DNA of 64,000 nt from Saccopteryx bilineata (GCF_036850765.1 NC_089490.1:292436982-292500981); one strand, 5' to 3'. Numbered from the stretch's first letter, positions 1 to 11,962 are shown. Notes: generated by a model not told the origin, from the sequence alone. Numbers and translations: made by a program.

Positions 1-291
1 TTTCTAATTGCCCACCTGTTCCACAGTAATGGTGATTTATAAAGTAGAAAACTAACTTTACTTTATAAAATTTATAAAGCAGAATTACAGCAAGTTAAAG
101 CATATAATAATAATTATTTACCAAGTACTTTATGTCAGCTTTTCACTAAGTTTGGCAGAATAAATCTTTATAAAACAACTTACTATAGTTAAATCTATCT
201 TTTTATTTATACTTTGGTTGCTCCACTACCGCCCACCATGAAAGCTGGAACACCCACCAGTGGGCAGTAGGGACCAGGTTGACTACCACTG
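1..291. mobile_element. Interspersed repeat, probable non-autonomous DNA transposon, cut by the window edge
   Basis: The stretch looks like a repeat recalled from bat genomes: an AT-rich body followed by a GC-richer end near 221-291. That end holds a CCCAC-CA-GTGGG hairpin (253-264), two further GCCCACC boxes (near 9 and 229), and finishes with ggttgactaccactg. There is no coding capacity. The class (MITE-like) is inferred from the compact structured end. The other terminus would lie left of base 1, so inverted repeats and target duplication cannot be checked here. Confidence 0.4.
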
Positions 292-544
292 TATTAGAGA
301 AACACTACATATTTTTATGATTAAACAAGTTAGTATTTTCACACAATCTTAAACAGACAAGAATGATTCTAATGGAATAACTTCAATTTCTGTGCATACT
401 TTTTTCTGCCAATGTTGTTATATATTTAATTCTATATATTTTTATAAAACACAAGACATTTTATTTAATATTTCTATAAATAATAATAGTGTCTTATAGT
501 TAGTCATATATTTACCATTCCATTAATGTTTATTCCTTCTTAAA
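292..544. other. Unclassified AT-rich DNA
   Basis: No gene, RNA or recognisable repeat seen. Confidence 0.5.
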
Positions 545-1960
545 GAAATTTTTTATCTGTTTCCATTTAAGGTATAGCATTTCCTGTAGTGAAGGTATAC
601 TTGAACATATTTTCTTAGCTTTGAGTTTCCAGAGACTATTTTAATTTAACCTTTTTTTTTGAAGGCTAATTTTGAAGGATATTAAATTATTTGTGAACTG
701 TTCTATTTTCTTTTATTACTTGAAAGATAACATTTTGTCTTCTGCTGAAACAAAGATATTGCTGAAAAGTCAAGTCAGGCTTTTTTGTTTACTTGATCAT
801 GAAAAGAAGTTTTTTTGACTGATTTTAAGATTTACTCATTATATTTTATTCTCTGCAATTTGGTTATGCTTCTTCTAGGTTGAATTTCTCTGTTTCTTCC
901 TGTGTTTTATTTGTTTACTTTATTGAAAATGTGGTTTGATAACTCATTACATTTAGATAATTCTTATTCATTATTTCTTCTTAAAATTTATTTCTGTTCT
1001 ATCCTCCCATTCTCTCATTTCCTAGAACCTCATTTACATGCCTGCCTTCTTTTTTAATTTCATCATATGCTATGTTTTCCTATGCAGTCTCTCTTTTCCA
1101 TTTTTTCCCCCCTATGTTTCAGATAGGATATTTTCTCTTGAACTGTCTTCAAGTTTTATAATCCCATTTTCTATTCACTAATAGTACTCTACTATTAATC
1201 AACTTTTTTTACCCATTTAACAAATAAATTCCTTTTTTATTCTTGTACCTACTTCAATATCTTGGTTATTTTCAAGTCTGCTTCTGCTGACAGTTTACCT
1301 CCTGAATATCACTTGAATATTTTCTTTTTTACATGTCTAATAATTTTTATTGCACACTAAACACTGTTGCTTTTACTTATCAAAGCTGTGGACTATGCTG
1401 TCTTCTCTCAATGGTGTTGGTATTTGCTCTCTTGTGCAGTCTACTGCTCATGGATCACCTTGGTCCTGTTGAGACTTGGTTTTAGGAGTATTAGGACAAA
1501 TTTATTTTTCAGATTTTTCCTATGCTTTTTAGGGTGTCAACTGAATGAATACTCAGTATCTTCATTACATTATCTCCATTCTGGGTGAGTTCATACATCA
1601 GTGAATATCAACTGTGCAAGCTACTGACATTTCTATTTGGCTCTCAGTCTTACAGAATCTGTTCTCGCCTCGGTTTCACCAAGTTTTGCCTTGACTATAT
1701 ATACTGAGACTATATATGCCTTGATATATAGCCGAGGATACCAGGAGAATTTTTTATATAGATATTTAGGTATCCTTGTATGCAGTTTCTACGTTTCTAA
1801 TAACTTGTCTCCCAAATTTATTTGCCCTGGCCCTAGTTTTTCTTTTTTTATCCATACAGCAATATAGTCACCTCTGCTGGTATTCCATTTTCCAATATAC
1901 CTTTGGCAAACACCCCAGGGTAAAAGCTGAGATAGATACGGAGTTCACTTTTTGTGCTTC
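545..1960 (-). mobile_element. Old L1 fragment, ORF1/5' region, antisense
   Basis: Read on the minus strand this resembles the ORF1 end and 5' half of an old mammalian L1. The order of landmarks (ttgaaggctaatttt near 660, tcagataggatattttctct near 1120, ctaataatttttattgcaca near 1337) follows that of L1 ORF1 and upstream sequence. It is heavily diverged, with no reading frame left. The short frames on the plus strand are chance. The subfamily is not resolved and the edges are approximate. Confidence 0.55.
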
Positions 1961-2344
1961 GCTTATCTCAAGTATCATAACACTGAATTGGATATTGTCT
2001 TAAAGAAAAATTGGTGTCTCAATTAAATTAACCTCAAGTAGGAAATGGGTGACTCACAGATTAGCTACTGCTCTTTTCTTTACAGATGGCTTATGTGACT
2101 CCATATGGTACAACATTTCATCTCTTGCACACATGCCTGAATCTGAGCACTCATTCTTATTTTCAGGTAGCTGAACATAACGTTTTATTTTTTACCTCCA
2201 TATGTTGAGCCCTCTGCCAAGAGAGTTTCCAATTTGTTTTATTTTATATTATTTAATTTAATTAATTTATATATTTTTGTTTGTTCTTTTATTGCCTCAG
2301 GATTGTTTCATTTTTGGTACTTTGCCTCTAACATCTTTTATTGG
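1961..2344. other. Unclassified AT-rich DNA
   Basis: No gene or clear repeat. An AT tract (2230-2280) is the only feature seen. Confidence 0.5.
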
Positions 2345-2805
2345 TTTTTTATTTAAATTTATTTAAAATATATTTTAAAAAAGCAATTCACCAGTTTCTT
2401 CCACAACCCATCCTTGTCTCTAGCAGCCAAAAATTGCTCTTTGTATTTATGAGTACTAAATTAATGGCTACCTATTATGGGAACTTGGTGGTTTTGCTTG
2501 TTTGTTTGCTTGCTTGCTTGTCTTTAGTTTCCACACATAAGAAAGATTCTAAGGTATATGTCTTTTTCTGTTTGACTTATTTCACTTAGCATAGTGCTTT
2601 CAAAAATGGCAAGATTTCACTCATTGTATGGCTGACTGATATTCCATATATATATATTATATCACTATTTCTTTATACATTCATTTATCAATGGACACTT
2701 AGGTTGTTTCCATATCTTGGCTATTGTAAATCATGCTGTAATAAATATGAGGTGCATGTATCTTTCCTAGTTAGTGTTTTTCTTTTCTTTAGCTAAATAC
2801 TAAGT
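2345..2805 (-). mobile_element. L1 3'-end fragment, antisense
   Basis: Antisense L1 3'UTR and ORF2 C-terminus. Typical landmarks appear in order: ccacacataagaaagattc (2531), tgacttatttcacttagcat (2574), a 'tattccatatatata' box (2640) and caatggacacttaggttg (2690). It is 5'-truncated at about 2805. A GTTT/GCTT-rich stretch (2495-2522) matches the simple-repeat zone of such 3'UTRs. A 35-bp block at 2452-2486 looks extra and is listed separately. Confidence 0.75.
2452..2486 (+). repeat. Left arm of a perfect 35-bp inverted repeat
   Basis: Bases 2452-2486 are the exact reverse complement of 3303-3337 (35 of 35 by eye). The identity stops at both ends. The arm sits inside the antisense L1 3' end, where related L1s seem to run straight from 'tatgagt' into the GTTT-rich zone, so it looks like an insertion in this copy. 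Confidence 0.9.
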
Positions 2806-4291
2806 TGCTGGCAATTTATTTTGATCTCTCCTTCTCAGCTCATTCTGTCAAACTCAATCTACTTGAACAACAAATATTCAACCTTCAACATATTGGTCAA
2901 ATGTCATCTAACTCTCTCCTACTGTTCAAGTAGAATTATGAACTTCCCACTTTATATTTCAATAAATCATTGAACATAATTCTATATTAGCATTTTTATG
3001 TTTAATATCTTGAATACTAGAGTAGCTTATATGCTTTCAAGTAGAACATCTTTATTCTATTGTTTTTTATCTATTCTTATTTTCTCTGTTATAGATACAT
3101 GGTGGGGGAGGGAGGGTTAATAAATACTTGTTTGTCAAAACATAAAAGACCTTTGAATAAGAAAAAAGTGTTATAATGTGTTTTGTTTTTGAGCTATACT
3201 GATATGATATATTTAGTGCCTTAGATAAAATATCTCTGATTATCCTAACCAAACTCCAATATAAGATTTAAAAAAAATAAAGAAAAAAAACTGAAATAGA
3301 GGAAGTTCCCATAATAGGTAGCCATTAATTTAGTACTAGAAATTTATTATTTTTTAAGACTCTAAAATCCATATTATTTTTACTAACTAAAACTGAATAT
3401 GTAATTCTCCACTTGAATAGAACTTTTAGCAAAATTATTATTTTGAATCATACAGATTACATATTAAGATAGTAAGAAATGACAGAAGATATTTTAATTA
3501 TATGTTATAATCCAGATGATAGAATAAAATTATCTGAGTTAAAGTCTATTATCTTTAGGTACACATACAGACACATAACACATATATAATATTTTAGAAA
3601 ACACATACTACTAAATTCTTAAAATAGAACACATAGCATCAAGAAAAAGTATAACATTCTGAAAAGGTGAATAATACATTCAGAATTTCTTAAAATTAAA
3701 TAGCACATATATATATATATATAATATATTTGTAAAATTTGATGTGATAAGAAAGTGACTAATTTATATGTTACCACTAAAATATTTTAAACTGTAAAAT
3801 ATAAAATCAAAGATTTCACAAATCTTTATAAACATGTATACATAATTTTTTATCAAAATATTCTCTAAATGTTTAAAGTTGGTGATTTATATATACATAT
3901 ATAATTTAACTATTCACTTTGAAAGCACTCTATACCATCAAGGTGAAATTATTCTTTTGCTAATCACTAATATCCAAGTAAAAAAGGCACTTATAACAAT
4001 GTAATTATGAACTATGCAGTGAGACAAATTTAGACAGAATTATATGTCTTGTATTGTTCTACCAGAAAAGTGAAATAAGACTCCTATTGATACTGTATTA
4101 ACAATAGAATTACATTTTTTTTCAGACAGGTTTTATCAATCACACAGTAAGTCAAACTGTTTCTGATTTCAGCAGCATGAGACTTCTGCTGCTGTTATTT
4201 AATACTACTGATTAAACCAAAGATGCAGAAATGCATTGTATAAATGGTTATCAACTCAGATTACCAAACACACTGAGACTAGGCTTATTAT
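2806..4291. other. Unclassified DNA
   Basis: AT-rich, no gene seen. It holds a (TA)n run near 3708-3730 and the right arm of the inverted repeat (3303-3337). No repeat family is recognised. Confidence 0.5.
3303..3337 (-). repeat. Right arm of the perfect 35-bp inverted repeat
   Basis: Exact reverse complement of 2452-2486, 816 bp away. The flanks on this side show no L1 similarity, so this is not simply the inverted half of an L1. Confidence 0.9.
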
Positions 4292-4297
4292 TAAATT

Positions 4298-4301
<4 letters not shown>

Positions 4302-4333
<32 letters not shown>

Positions 4334-4640
4334 CCGAAGTTAGAAGCGGGGAGGTAGTCAGACAGACTTTCGCATGTGCCCGGCTGGGATCCACCTGGCA
4401 TGCCCACCAGGGGTTGATGCTATGGCCATCTGGGGCTTTGCTCTGCTCAGGCCAAGCCATTCTAGCACCTGTGGCAGAGGCCATGGAGCCGTCCTCAGCA
4501 CCCAGGCCAACTTTGCTCCAATGGCGGGTGAGGGGTGGAGAAGCAGATGAGTGCTTCTCCTGTGTGCCCTGACCGGGAATCGAACCTGGGACTTCCACAC
4601 ACCTGGTAACGCTCTACCGCTGAGCCAACCAGCCAGGGCC
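4302..4640 (-). mobile_element. Type A VES-like SINE with a (TG)n tail
   Basis: Minus-strand tRNA-derived SINE. From 4640 leftwards it has a box A (gctcagcggtagagcg) and a box B (ggttcgattcc), then the type A body. The element is flanked by a perfect 10-bp target duplication, taaattgatt (4292-4301 and 4641-4650). Where an A tail would be expected there is a dinucleotide run, (TG)n on the plus strand (4301-4331), so the tail has become a CA microsatellite. Confidence 0.92.
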
Positions 4641-4872
4641 TAAATTGATTTTTTAAGTAATTGATATAGTTTTAAATTTCTTTGTGCAGAAGTCTCATTT
4701 TCTCTTTCTCTGTCTCACACACTTCTTCTTTTCTTTATTCTTCACTTAGAGTCACTTCTAGTTGAAACCCATTATTGGCAAATAGCAAGTAACCATGAAA
4801 TCTTTGTATGTATGTTGACAGTTCAGTTTCAATTTGCAAATAAAAGATTTTTTTTTAATCCCTTACCAATTT

Positions 4873-5152
4873 CTTTTTTAAGTGAGAGGAGGAGAGATAG
4901 AGAGACAGACTCCCTCCCACAACCAACCACTGTCTAGGGCCAACGCTCGAATCATCAAGCTATTCCTAGCATCTTAGGCTGATGCTTGGACCAACCAAGC
5001 CACTGACTACAGGAGGAAAAAAGGGAGAAAATGTGGAGAGAGGCAGAGAGAAGCAGATGGTCACTTCTTTTGTGTGCCCTGACTGGGAATCAAACCTAAG
5101 ATGACCATATACTGGGCAAACACTCTATCCACTGAGCCAACTGTTCAGGGCC
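4873..5152 (-). mobile_element. Diverged type A-like SINE
   Basis: Minus-strand SINE with a decayed tRNA head (ccctgactgggaatcaaacc at 5076-5095 reads as box B on the minus strand; ccactgagccaac at 5130 as box A). The body is shortened and rearranged compared with the other type A copies. A short duplication, ccaattt (4866-4872 and 5151-5157), supports the ends. Confidence 0.75.
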
Positions 5153-5157
5153 AATTT

Positions 5158-7266
5158 TTGTACTAAGGTACAAAATATCATAAAATTAGATTGCATTATC
5201 AACTACTGGTATAACTAGAAAAATAAAATTTGCTATCTTGCTTTTTTTATACTTTACTGAGAGCCACTGTTTTGTACAATTCTACAGAAGCTGCTCCTAG
5301 AATGCAGAGAAACAATCAAAATTCAATGAACATCAGTAGGTATGAAAAGATGAGGTTTTGTTAGCTTTGCTTAATCCTTAAATAGCAAAGTAACAAAGAG
5401 AATACCTGTACATCTGCTTATTTGTGGGTACTCTTGTCCCCAACTGAACATATAAATTTTTGCTTTTCCATTGCATGTAGTTATTTCTTTTTAAAACAGT
5501 CTGATCATTAATTCAGATCAATTTATGTATGAGGCTATTTTTCCCATTGTCTTAAAGTAGCCTCACAATAAGGCAAGCATTGAATAGTTTCAGCTACCAA
5601 AAAAGAAAAGAAAGTTTTTAGTTTCCTTGTAGAAAATATGAATAATGAATATCAAAATGCTAAGAGTCTATCAGCAACTGCATAATAAACTTAACACTGC
5701 AATGACTATTAAAATTCAGTTAGAAAACATTTTCATCTGTTGCAACTGCTCTTAACAGTTAAAATTTAACTTTATAATGCAATAAATTAAAAGTGAATAA
5801 AATATCTAGGAGATGTTTCTTGTTCTTGATCAAGTTATTTATCAAAGTGGAATTAAAATGTGGGGCTAGTTTAGGTATAAATATGAATATTTTATTGAAA
5901 TTCCTTACTTTTGCATGATCCTTTTAAATAATAGTTTTGGATGAAATTGTATTTAATTGGTAAAAGAAATATATTAATTTTGTATTTTATGGTTAGATAT
6001 ATTTTATAAAATAATTAAAAAAGTTTTAAGTTCATAAAGGCCTTTTGATTTGTTTTCTTTGAACAAAGTCTACTGTTGCAATCTACTTGAGAAATTTAGG
6101 AGAAAAACATTACCTAAACTCTCCTTTTTAATTATTAAATTGAACAGTATATTCCATATGGAAAATAAAAAGGACCAGAAAACAATGAACTATAAACTTG
6201 CAGAGGCTGAACATTTTAAATGGTAACTGTGTCCATAATTGTATTCGCAATTGGGAAGGAAAGTAGCTTGTTTACTTCCAATTAATCAATGTCTATGTTA
6301 AAGTGAGCATTCTCAATGCCTTCATTAAGAAATCCATGTTCATGTTTTATTTATCATACCATTTTTGATTATTTACTTTTAGGTTTATTTTAAGAATGAA
6401 TTATTGTATTGATTTTTAAAAAGAGTCTCTGAAAGCCTTACATCTTGACCCCTAAAGTAGCCAGTTTGGTAGCTTTGGTCAGTACCTTGTTTTTCCGTTG
6501 ATATTTTTTCAGTAGTCTTTCTCCTCTTTTCTCTTTCCTCCTCCTCTTCACCCTTTTCCCTTCCCTTGTTTATTTAATTGTGCAACATGCTTTCACACTT
6601 AGTTATGATAGCTTAACATGGATGCATAGTACTTTCTTTTCATTGAATGCATATAGAAAAGGTCATCTCTTCCTCATTGCCTGATATTCAATTTACTTCT
6701 AATGTTCTTCCACTACAGCTTTATAAGGTATATGCATTGTGATATCATTTCTATTAGAATTCTAAAATCTGGTTTTATCTATCAAAGTTAATGCATATGT
6801 TCCATGTTAGTTTTTATTGCCAGATACTTTTGCAAAAAAGGTTTGTCATAATTTCCATTCCCGCCATGCATTACTGAATTGCTACCCAACATCATTGCTG
6901 CTACTAAAAGTTATCATATGTATATGCAAACCTAATGAGCAATTTCTATCTACTTTCTAAAAGTAAGGTGCTAACTATGTGCATATCTTATATAAGCAAA
7001 TAAATCAGAAAGGCTGCAAGGGTGGATCTTAAAATTTGATACATCTTATTCACCATAATCCTACATATTTCAGTATGTATGCAGTTACTAAATTCAAAGG
7101 GCTGATTTTATTAACTAATAGAAATTAGATTTAATAATCTAATAGGAAGGAATAAATCTGACTAAGCCTTAACTACCTCTATCATTTTAACCAAATAAAG
7201 TAGATCCCATTTAGTTTTGTAAATAACTTTAGACTTACTGATTTATCACCCTAAATTACTCCTTAT
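5158..7266. other. Unclassified DNA, about 2.1 kb
   Basis: No gene or RNA seen. The part at 6640-6900 vaguely resembles antisense L1 3' sequence ('ttgccagatacttttgcaaa'), but not enough to call. The remainder looks single-copy. Confidence 0.45.
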
Positions 7267-7380
7267 GGCCCTGACCAGTTGGCTCATTGGTAGAGTGTTG
7301 GCCAGGCATGTGGATGTCCCAGGTTCAATTACCAGGCATGGCACATGGGAGAAATACCCATCTCCTTCTCCACCCCTGCC

Positions 7381-7419
<39 letters not shown>

Positions 7420-7603
7420 CCTTCTGCAGTCATGGCTCGATTGAAGCAAGTAAGCCCAGATGCTGATGATGCATCAATGGCCCTTGCTTCTGGCACTAAG
7501 AAGAGTGGTTGCTGAGCAACAGAGCATTGCCTCCTAGCAGGCTTGCCAGGTGGATCCCAGTTGGGTGCATGCAGGAGTCTGTCTCTGCTTCCCCTCCTCT
7601 CAC
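7267..7603 (+). mobile_element. Type A SINE
   Basis: Plus-strand tRNA-like head (ggccctgaccagttggctca, box A; ggttcaattacc, a decayed box B), a (TC)n expansion at 7384-7416, then the type A body ending in gtctgtctctg. It runs directly into a type B SINE at 7604, so no A tail or 3' target duplication is visible. Confidence 0.88.
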
Positions 7604-7949
7604 TGAATCTGGGAGGTGGCTCAGCAGATAGAGCGTCGTACTGGGATGCGGAGGACCCAGATTTGAGACTCCGAGGTCAACAGCTTGAGTGTGGGCTCAT
7701 CTGGTTTGAACAATGCTCACCAGCTTGGACCCAAGGTCACTGGCTTGAGCAACAGGTTACTCAGTCTGCTGTAGCCCCACAGTCAAGGTATATATGAGAA
7801 AACAATCAATGAACAACTAAGGTGACACAATGAAGAATTGATGCTTCCCATCTCTCTCCCTTCCTGTCTGTCTGTCCTTATCTATCCCTTTCTCTGACTC
7901 TCTCTCCGTCTCTGTAAAAAAAAAAAAAAAAAAAAAGAAAAAGAAAAAG
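7604..7949 (+). mobile_element. Type B SINE joined to the preceding type A
   Basis: The head (ggtggctcagcagatagagc) and type B body (gaggtcaacagcttgagtg and later caatcaatgaacaactaagg) are present, with a CT-rich zone and an A-rich tail at 7915-7949. The first bases of the usual head (gcctgaccaggc) are missing or changed. This suggests insertion into the 3' end of the type A copy, or a fused transcript. Confidence 0.88.
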
Positions 7950-8031
7950 ATATTAAGTGAATTTAGTTAGAAATAAAACCTTGTTTTTTTAGATTTTTGA
8001 CTTAGAAAAACCTACTAAATTTAAAGATATT

Positions 8032-8348
8032 CTTTTGTTGTTGTTGTTGTTGCAGAGATAGAGAGAGGGACAAATAGAGACAGACAGGAAGAGAGAGAGA
8101 TGAGAAGCATCAATTGTTTGTTGTGGCACCTTAGTTGTTTATTGATTGTTTTCTCACATGTGCCCTGACCAGGGGACTACAGCAGACTGAGTGACCCTTT
8201 GCTCAAGTTAGCGACCTTGAGCTAAAGCTGGTGAGCCTTGCTCAAACCAGATGAGCCTGAGCTCAAGCTGGTGATCTTGGGGTTTCGAACTTGGGTTTTC
8301 CGCATCCCATTCTGACACTCTATCCACTGTGCCACCACCTGGTCAGGC
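8032..8348 (-). mobile_element. Type B SINE
   Basis: Minus strand. The box A region reads back from 8348 (cctggtcaggc), with the B body between. The tail is (GTT)n at 8035-8053 on the plus strand. A likely target duplication, agatatt, lies near 8025 and 8352. Together with 7604-7949 it forms an inverted SINE pair about 80 bp apart. Confidence 0.9.
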
Positions 8349-9079
8349 TATAGATATTTATTCTTTACCAAAATATACTGAAAAATCTTTTATCAGTCAA
8401 ATTACCCCTGTGAGTACTGGGAGCCTATTCTTCCTGGGGAAGTGCTGAAGACAAAATGAAACAGGTAATTTAGGAATTATCCTATTGAAAAGGCAAGTTA
8501 GCTGGAGTATGTATATTCTTTGTTTCGTCCTTGGTTGAGGCCTGCTTTTAGAAATGAATGTCAATTCTGTAGTATTTGTAGTCTGTTGAATGTATAGCAA
8601 AGTCTTCTCAAAGAAAACCTTCAGGCTAGCCCTAGTAATCTGGAAGTGTGCAATAAAGATGTGGCAATGTTGATTATACCTGGCAACAGAGAATTAGTGA
8701 ATGCTTTGTAATCCTTCTTTAGAATCAAGTGTGAATAAGAGTGAGAAATCTGATGCATAAAATCAGAAGCCTGTTAACTCTGTAACATTCCTATTCTTCC
8801 AGTGGACTGTGTTGTGTTAAGATATTCCCTACAGTTTTTACAATATACAGCAACTGATATATCCTTCCACCAAGAAAAACTTATCATGCTCAGAAGCATC
8901 TTTGTACTTCGTATACATTTTTATATGATTGGAGCATATTTTTGGGTCCTGATAATCAGTCATCTGTAAGGCTGCTAGATTTTTTTAGTGAGTTCCTAGA
9001 TGAATAAAAATGTCTATACAATAATTCCAAGCCTCATCAAGGTAAAACTGGCCCCTCCTTAGTCCCAATGTGTTAATAG
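8349..9079. other. Unclassified DNA
   Basis: No gene or confident repeat. It may be the upstream part of the endogenous retroviral relic that follows, but I see no clear motif. Confidence 0.45.
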
Positions 9080-9335
9080 CAGGAAATAACACTGGCTCCC
9101 CATATTACACTATTGTTTGGGGAGACCATCCAGCCATCCTGTGACATATTAATTATGCTGAAGCCTTTCATCATAAAGAAGGCATTTGTCCTCACTAGAC
9201 TAGGTACTTTTTCTGGATATGGATTTGTTTTTCTGACTCACAATACTTCTATCAAAACCACCATTGATATGTTTACATAACACTGTGTGCATCACTTGAT
9301 CCCTTTCTTGATCAAGGAAAACGTTTTAGAAAAGA
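9080..9335 (+). mobile_element. ERVL-like endogenous retrovirus relic, integrase region
   Basis: A diverged plus-strand piece of a class III (ERVL-type) pol gene. In one frame at about 9178-9276 it still spells an integrase-core-like segment (visible residues TFSGYGFVF and, after it, KTTI). Downstream a frame change and a stop break it. It has no coding function and is an old copy. The family assignment is from the resemblance of this segment only. Confidence 0.5.
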
Positions 9336-9625
9336 TAGAATGAGACGGTGAGTTAACTCCAGAGAATTTACAAGTATTCTACATAACCTTTGCCCAAAAT
9401 TAGCTCCCCTGAGATTTTCTGAGAGCTCGCTACATGCTGTGGCTCTTCCTAAGTAAGCGCTCTGCCCTCCCACCTTCTGTAGCTATCAGACAAGCATTGC
9501 ATTTGAAAGGCCTCTTTCCTTGTTCTTTCCACTTCATCTTGGCACAACCTTAACTCACAATAAATCACTTGCACTTCTAACTTTATCTTGGACTTTGATT
9601 CCTAGAGGACCCTAATTAACAGAAA
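9336..9625 (+). mobile_element. Possible LTR-like end of the ERVL relic
   Basis: Directly downstream of the integrase relic. It holds a CAATAAA poly(A)-type signal (9559-9565) followed by a T/C-rich stretch and a possible terminus attaaca near 9620. This fits a retroviral R/U5 region, but no paired LTR or target duplication was found. Confidence 0.35.
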
Positions 9626-11579
9626 AGTCACATCAGAAATGGCCTTAGAAAGCACTCAACATGATGGACAGTGTGAACAGGATCACTTACTAACTGGCTC
9701 ATGAAGGACATGTGACCTAAATATTTACTGGCACAAGGTAGTAGCCCAAAGGCTAAAAATTCTTCCAGATGTGATTTGGGAAAATGCCACAATAAAAGAG
9801 ATGACCTTATGTCTATGAAAATTCAGGCATTTGTAAGATATGGGGGAGGAACTATAAAATAACTATAAAATTAGTTATATTATAAAGTTATATTTTTATA
9901 ACTATAAAATTATTGGAGTTGTTTGGTTACTACTGAGATGCCTTGGTACTACTCACTAGAGGCTCAACAGAAATTGAAAGTGGTTATCACATAAAAATTA
10001 TTTTGGGAGATGGAGAAAAATTTTTGCAGATTATCTCTTATCATAGGCCTTTATCTCTTAAGTAGAAGAACATATACCATTGATGGCATACTCAGAATTT
10101 TGACAGTTATAGTTTCAGACATTTAAAGATTGAATTGTCAGACAAGATAAACCTGTTAAGGTCCAGGCCCTGGTAGAGAAAATTTGGTAGAGAAAATTTT
10201 TAAATATGAAACAAAAATATATGGATAGATTGCACTAGAATTGTTGCTCCGATAATTCTTCTAAACCCTAAGAATCTGAAGAGAAATTTCATCCTTTGCT
10301 AATAATAACTAGTATTTCCCTCATCTGAAAATATACTATAGATAGAGGCCTATCACACAAGTCAAGGGCTGTTCTCACCTTCTTTCCTGGCTTTCAGAAC
10401 ATTAACTAATATTAAGTCTAAGCATAGGCAACCGGGAGATATTCTTGGCCTAATAAGAGAAAAAAAAAAAGAGATTACACACCAAAGTTTCTAGCAAGTA
10501 CCAGCAGGGACCTAAGTATAGTACAAATGGAACTGGATTTTTGAGAATGCTTGACCAACAGATTTAATACAAAACACGTGAGTAAGGGTTCATTGATTTT
10601 GGAACACTCTTTGGGGATGGTTGATTTAACTCCCTGGAGGGGACCCCAGAAAATAAGAGGTTGTAAAAAGTTTGAAGAAAGTAATGGCCCATACTTAAAA
10701 AAAGTTGAAAGTCTTGACTTATCATCTCAGAAAATATCTCAGGGTGACTCTGGCAGCAATGGAGAGGTGCAACTCAGAGCCCCCTTAAGAGTATTTACAA
10801 TAAGGAAGCTATGATCTGACAGCCTTCAGCTGCCTGCAGTTTCCACTATAGCACAAGAGCTAAGTCGACTTCTCCCCAGATAACTCCCAAACAACCGAGT
10901 ATGTGGGAGTTCTATTATTTGATAGTATCTGCCCAACATAGAACTCATCTAATAGATCTTTTTTTTTTTTTTCATTTCTGCTCTTGAATTTTCCTCATTG
11001 GGCTGACTGACCCATATTTTCTTAGAGCTTTTACTGCAATCTGAGGTCTTTTCTAGTGTTCCTTTGCTATCATATACATACATCTGAGCTGCACCGCAGC
11101 CTGCAGGACTTTCTGCCTACTCTGAACTCCCTCCTTTCTTTAACGTGCATTGCTCCAATAAACCTCGTGTACTTCTGGTAAGATACAAAATCACATGCAA
11201 TCATGAACACGCACACATACACAAACACACACACACACAAACCCATAAGAGACTATAAGTGTCTTTTATCAGGTGCAATTCAGAAAGTTTTAATTTAAGT
11301 TCATTAAAATTAAATTTAAAAAATTCCTCTGTCTCAACATCCAAATTTCAAGCCAATGTTATTAGTCACAATTAGCTACTAGCAATGATATTAGATAGAA
11401 CAGGAATTTCTACCTCACTATGATGATGAAAAAATATAGAAATGACCAAAAATGATAGGTCAGTATAGGGAGAACATTTTTAAGAACATGCTCAAAGTCT
11501 AAAAAGATCATGAAAAGTCTTACATAATAAATAATAGTTATATTAACTAAATCAAAGAAAATCACAGGGAACTCAATTT
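9626..11579. other. Unclassified DNA, possibly further LTR-retrotransposon sequence
   Basis: No gene seen. The 87-codon frame at 10551-10814 has no recognisable content. The stretch 10810-11180 has an LTR-like look (CCAATAAA at 11155-11162 before a T-rich zone). A (CA)n tract lies at about 11205-11242. Confidence 0.4.
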
Positions 11580-11590
11580 AGTAATTTACT

Positions 11591-11962
11591 TTTTTTTTTT
11601 TTTTGTATCTTTCCAAAGCTGGAAACAGGAGGCAGTCAGACAGACTCCCGCATGTGCCCGACTGGGATCCACCCGGCATGCCCACCAGGGGGCAATGCTC
11701 TGCCCATCTGGGGCATTGCACTGCCACAATCAGAGCCATTCTAGTGCCTGAGGCAGAGGCCACAAAGCCATCCTCAGCGCCAGGGCAAATTGCTCCAGTG
11801 GAGCCTTGGCTGTGGGAGGGGAAGAGAGAGACAGAGAGGAAGGAAAGAGGGAGGGTTGGAGAAGCAGATGGGCACTTCTCCTGTGTGCCCTGGCCGGGAA
11901 TCGAACCCGGGACTCCTGCCCGCCAGGCTGACGCTCTACTACTGAGCCAACCGGCCAGGGCC
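11591..11962 (-). mobile_element. Type A SINE, well preserved
   Basis: Minus strand. Box B (gggttcgattcccggcc) and box A (gagccaaccggccagggcc at 11944-11962, read in reverse) are near perfect. The body is complete and the A tail appears as T14 at 11591-11604. Target duplications agtaatttact (11580-11590) and agtaattaact (11963-11973) flank it. The 122-codon plus frame over it is a SINE shadow. Confidence 0.95.

Noticed and set aside
4251..4600. Frames of 80-115 codons on both strands
   Set aside because: They lie inside a type A SINE and its TG tail. The same false peptides recur in every other type A copy (11603-11971, 14199-14651, 60053-60439).
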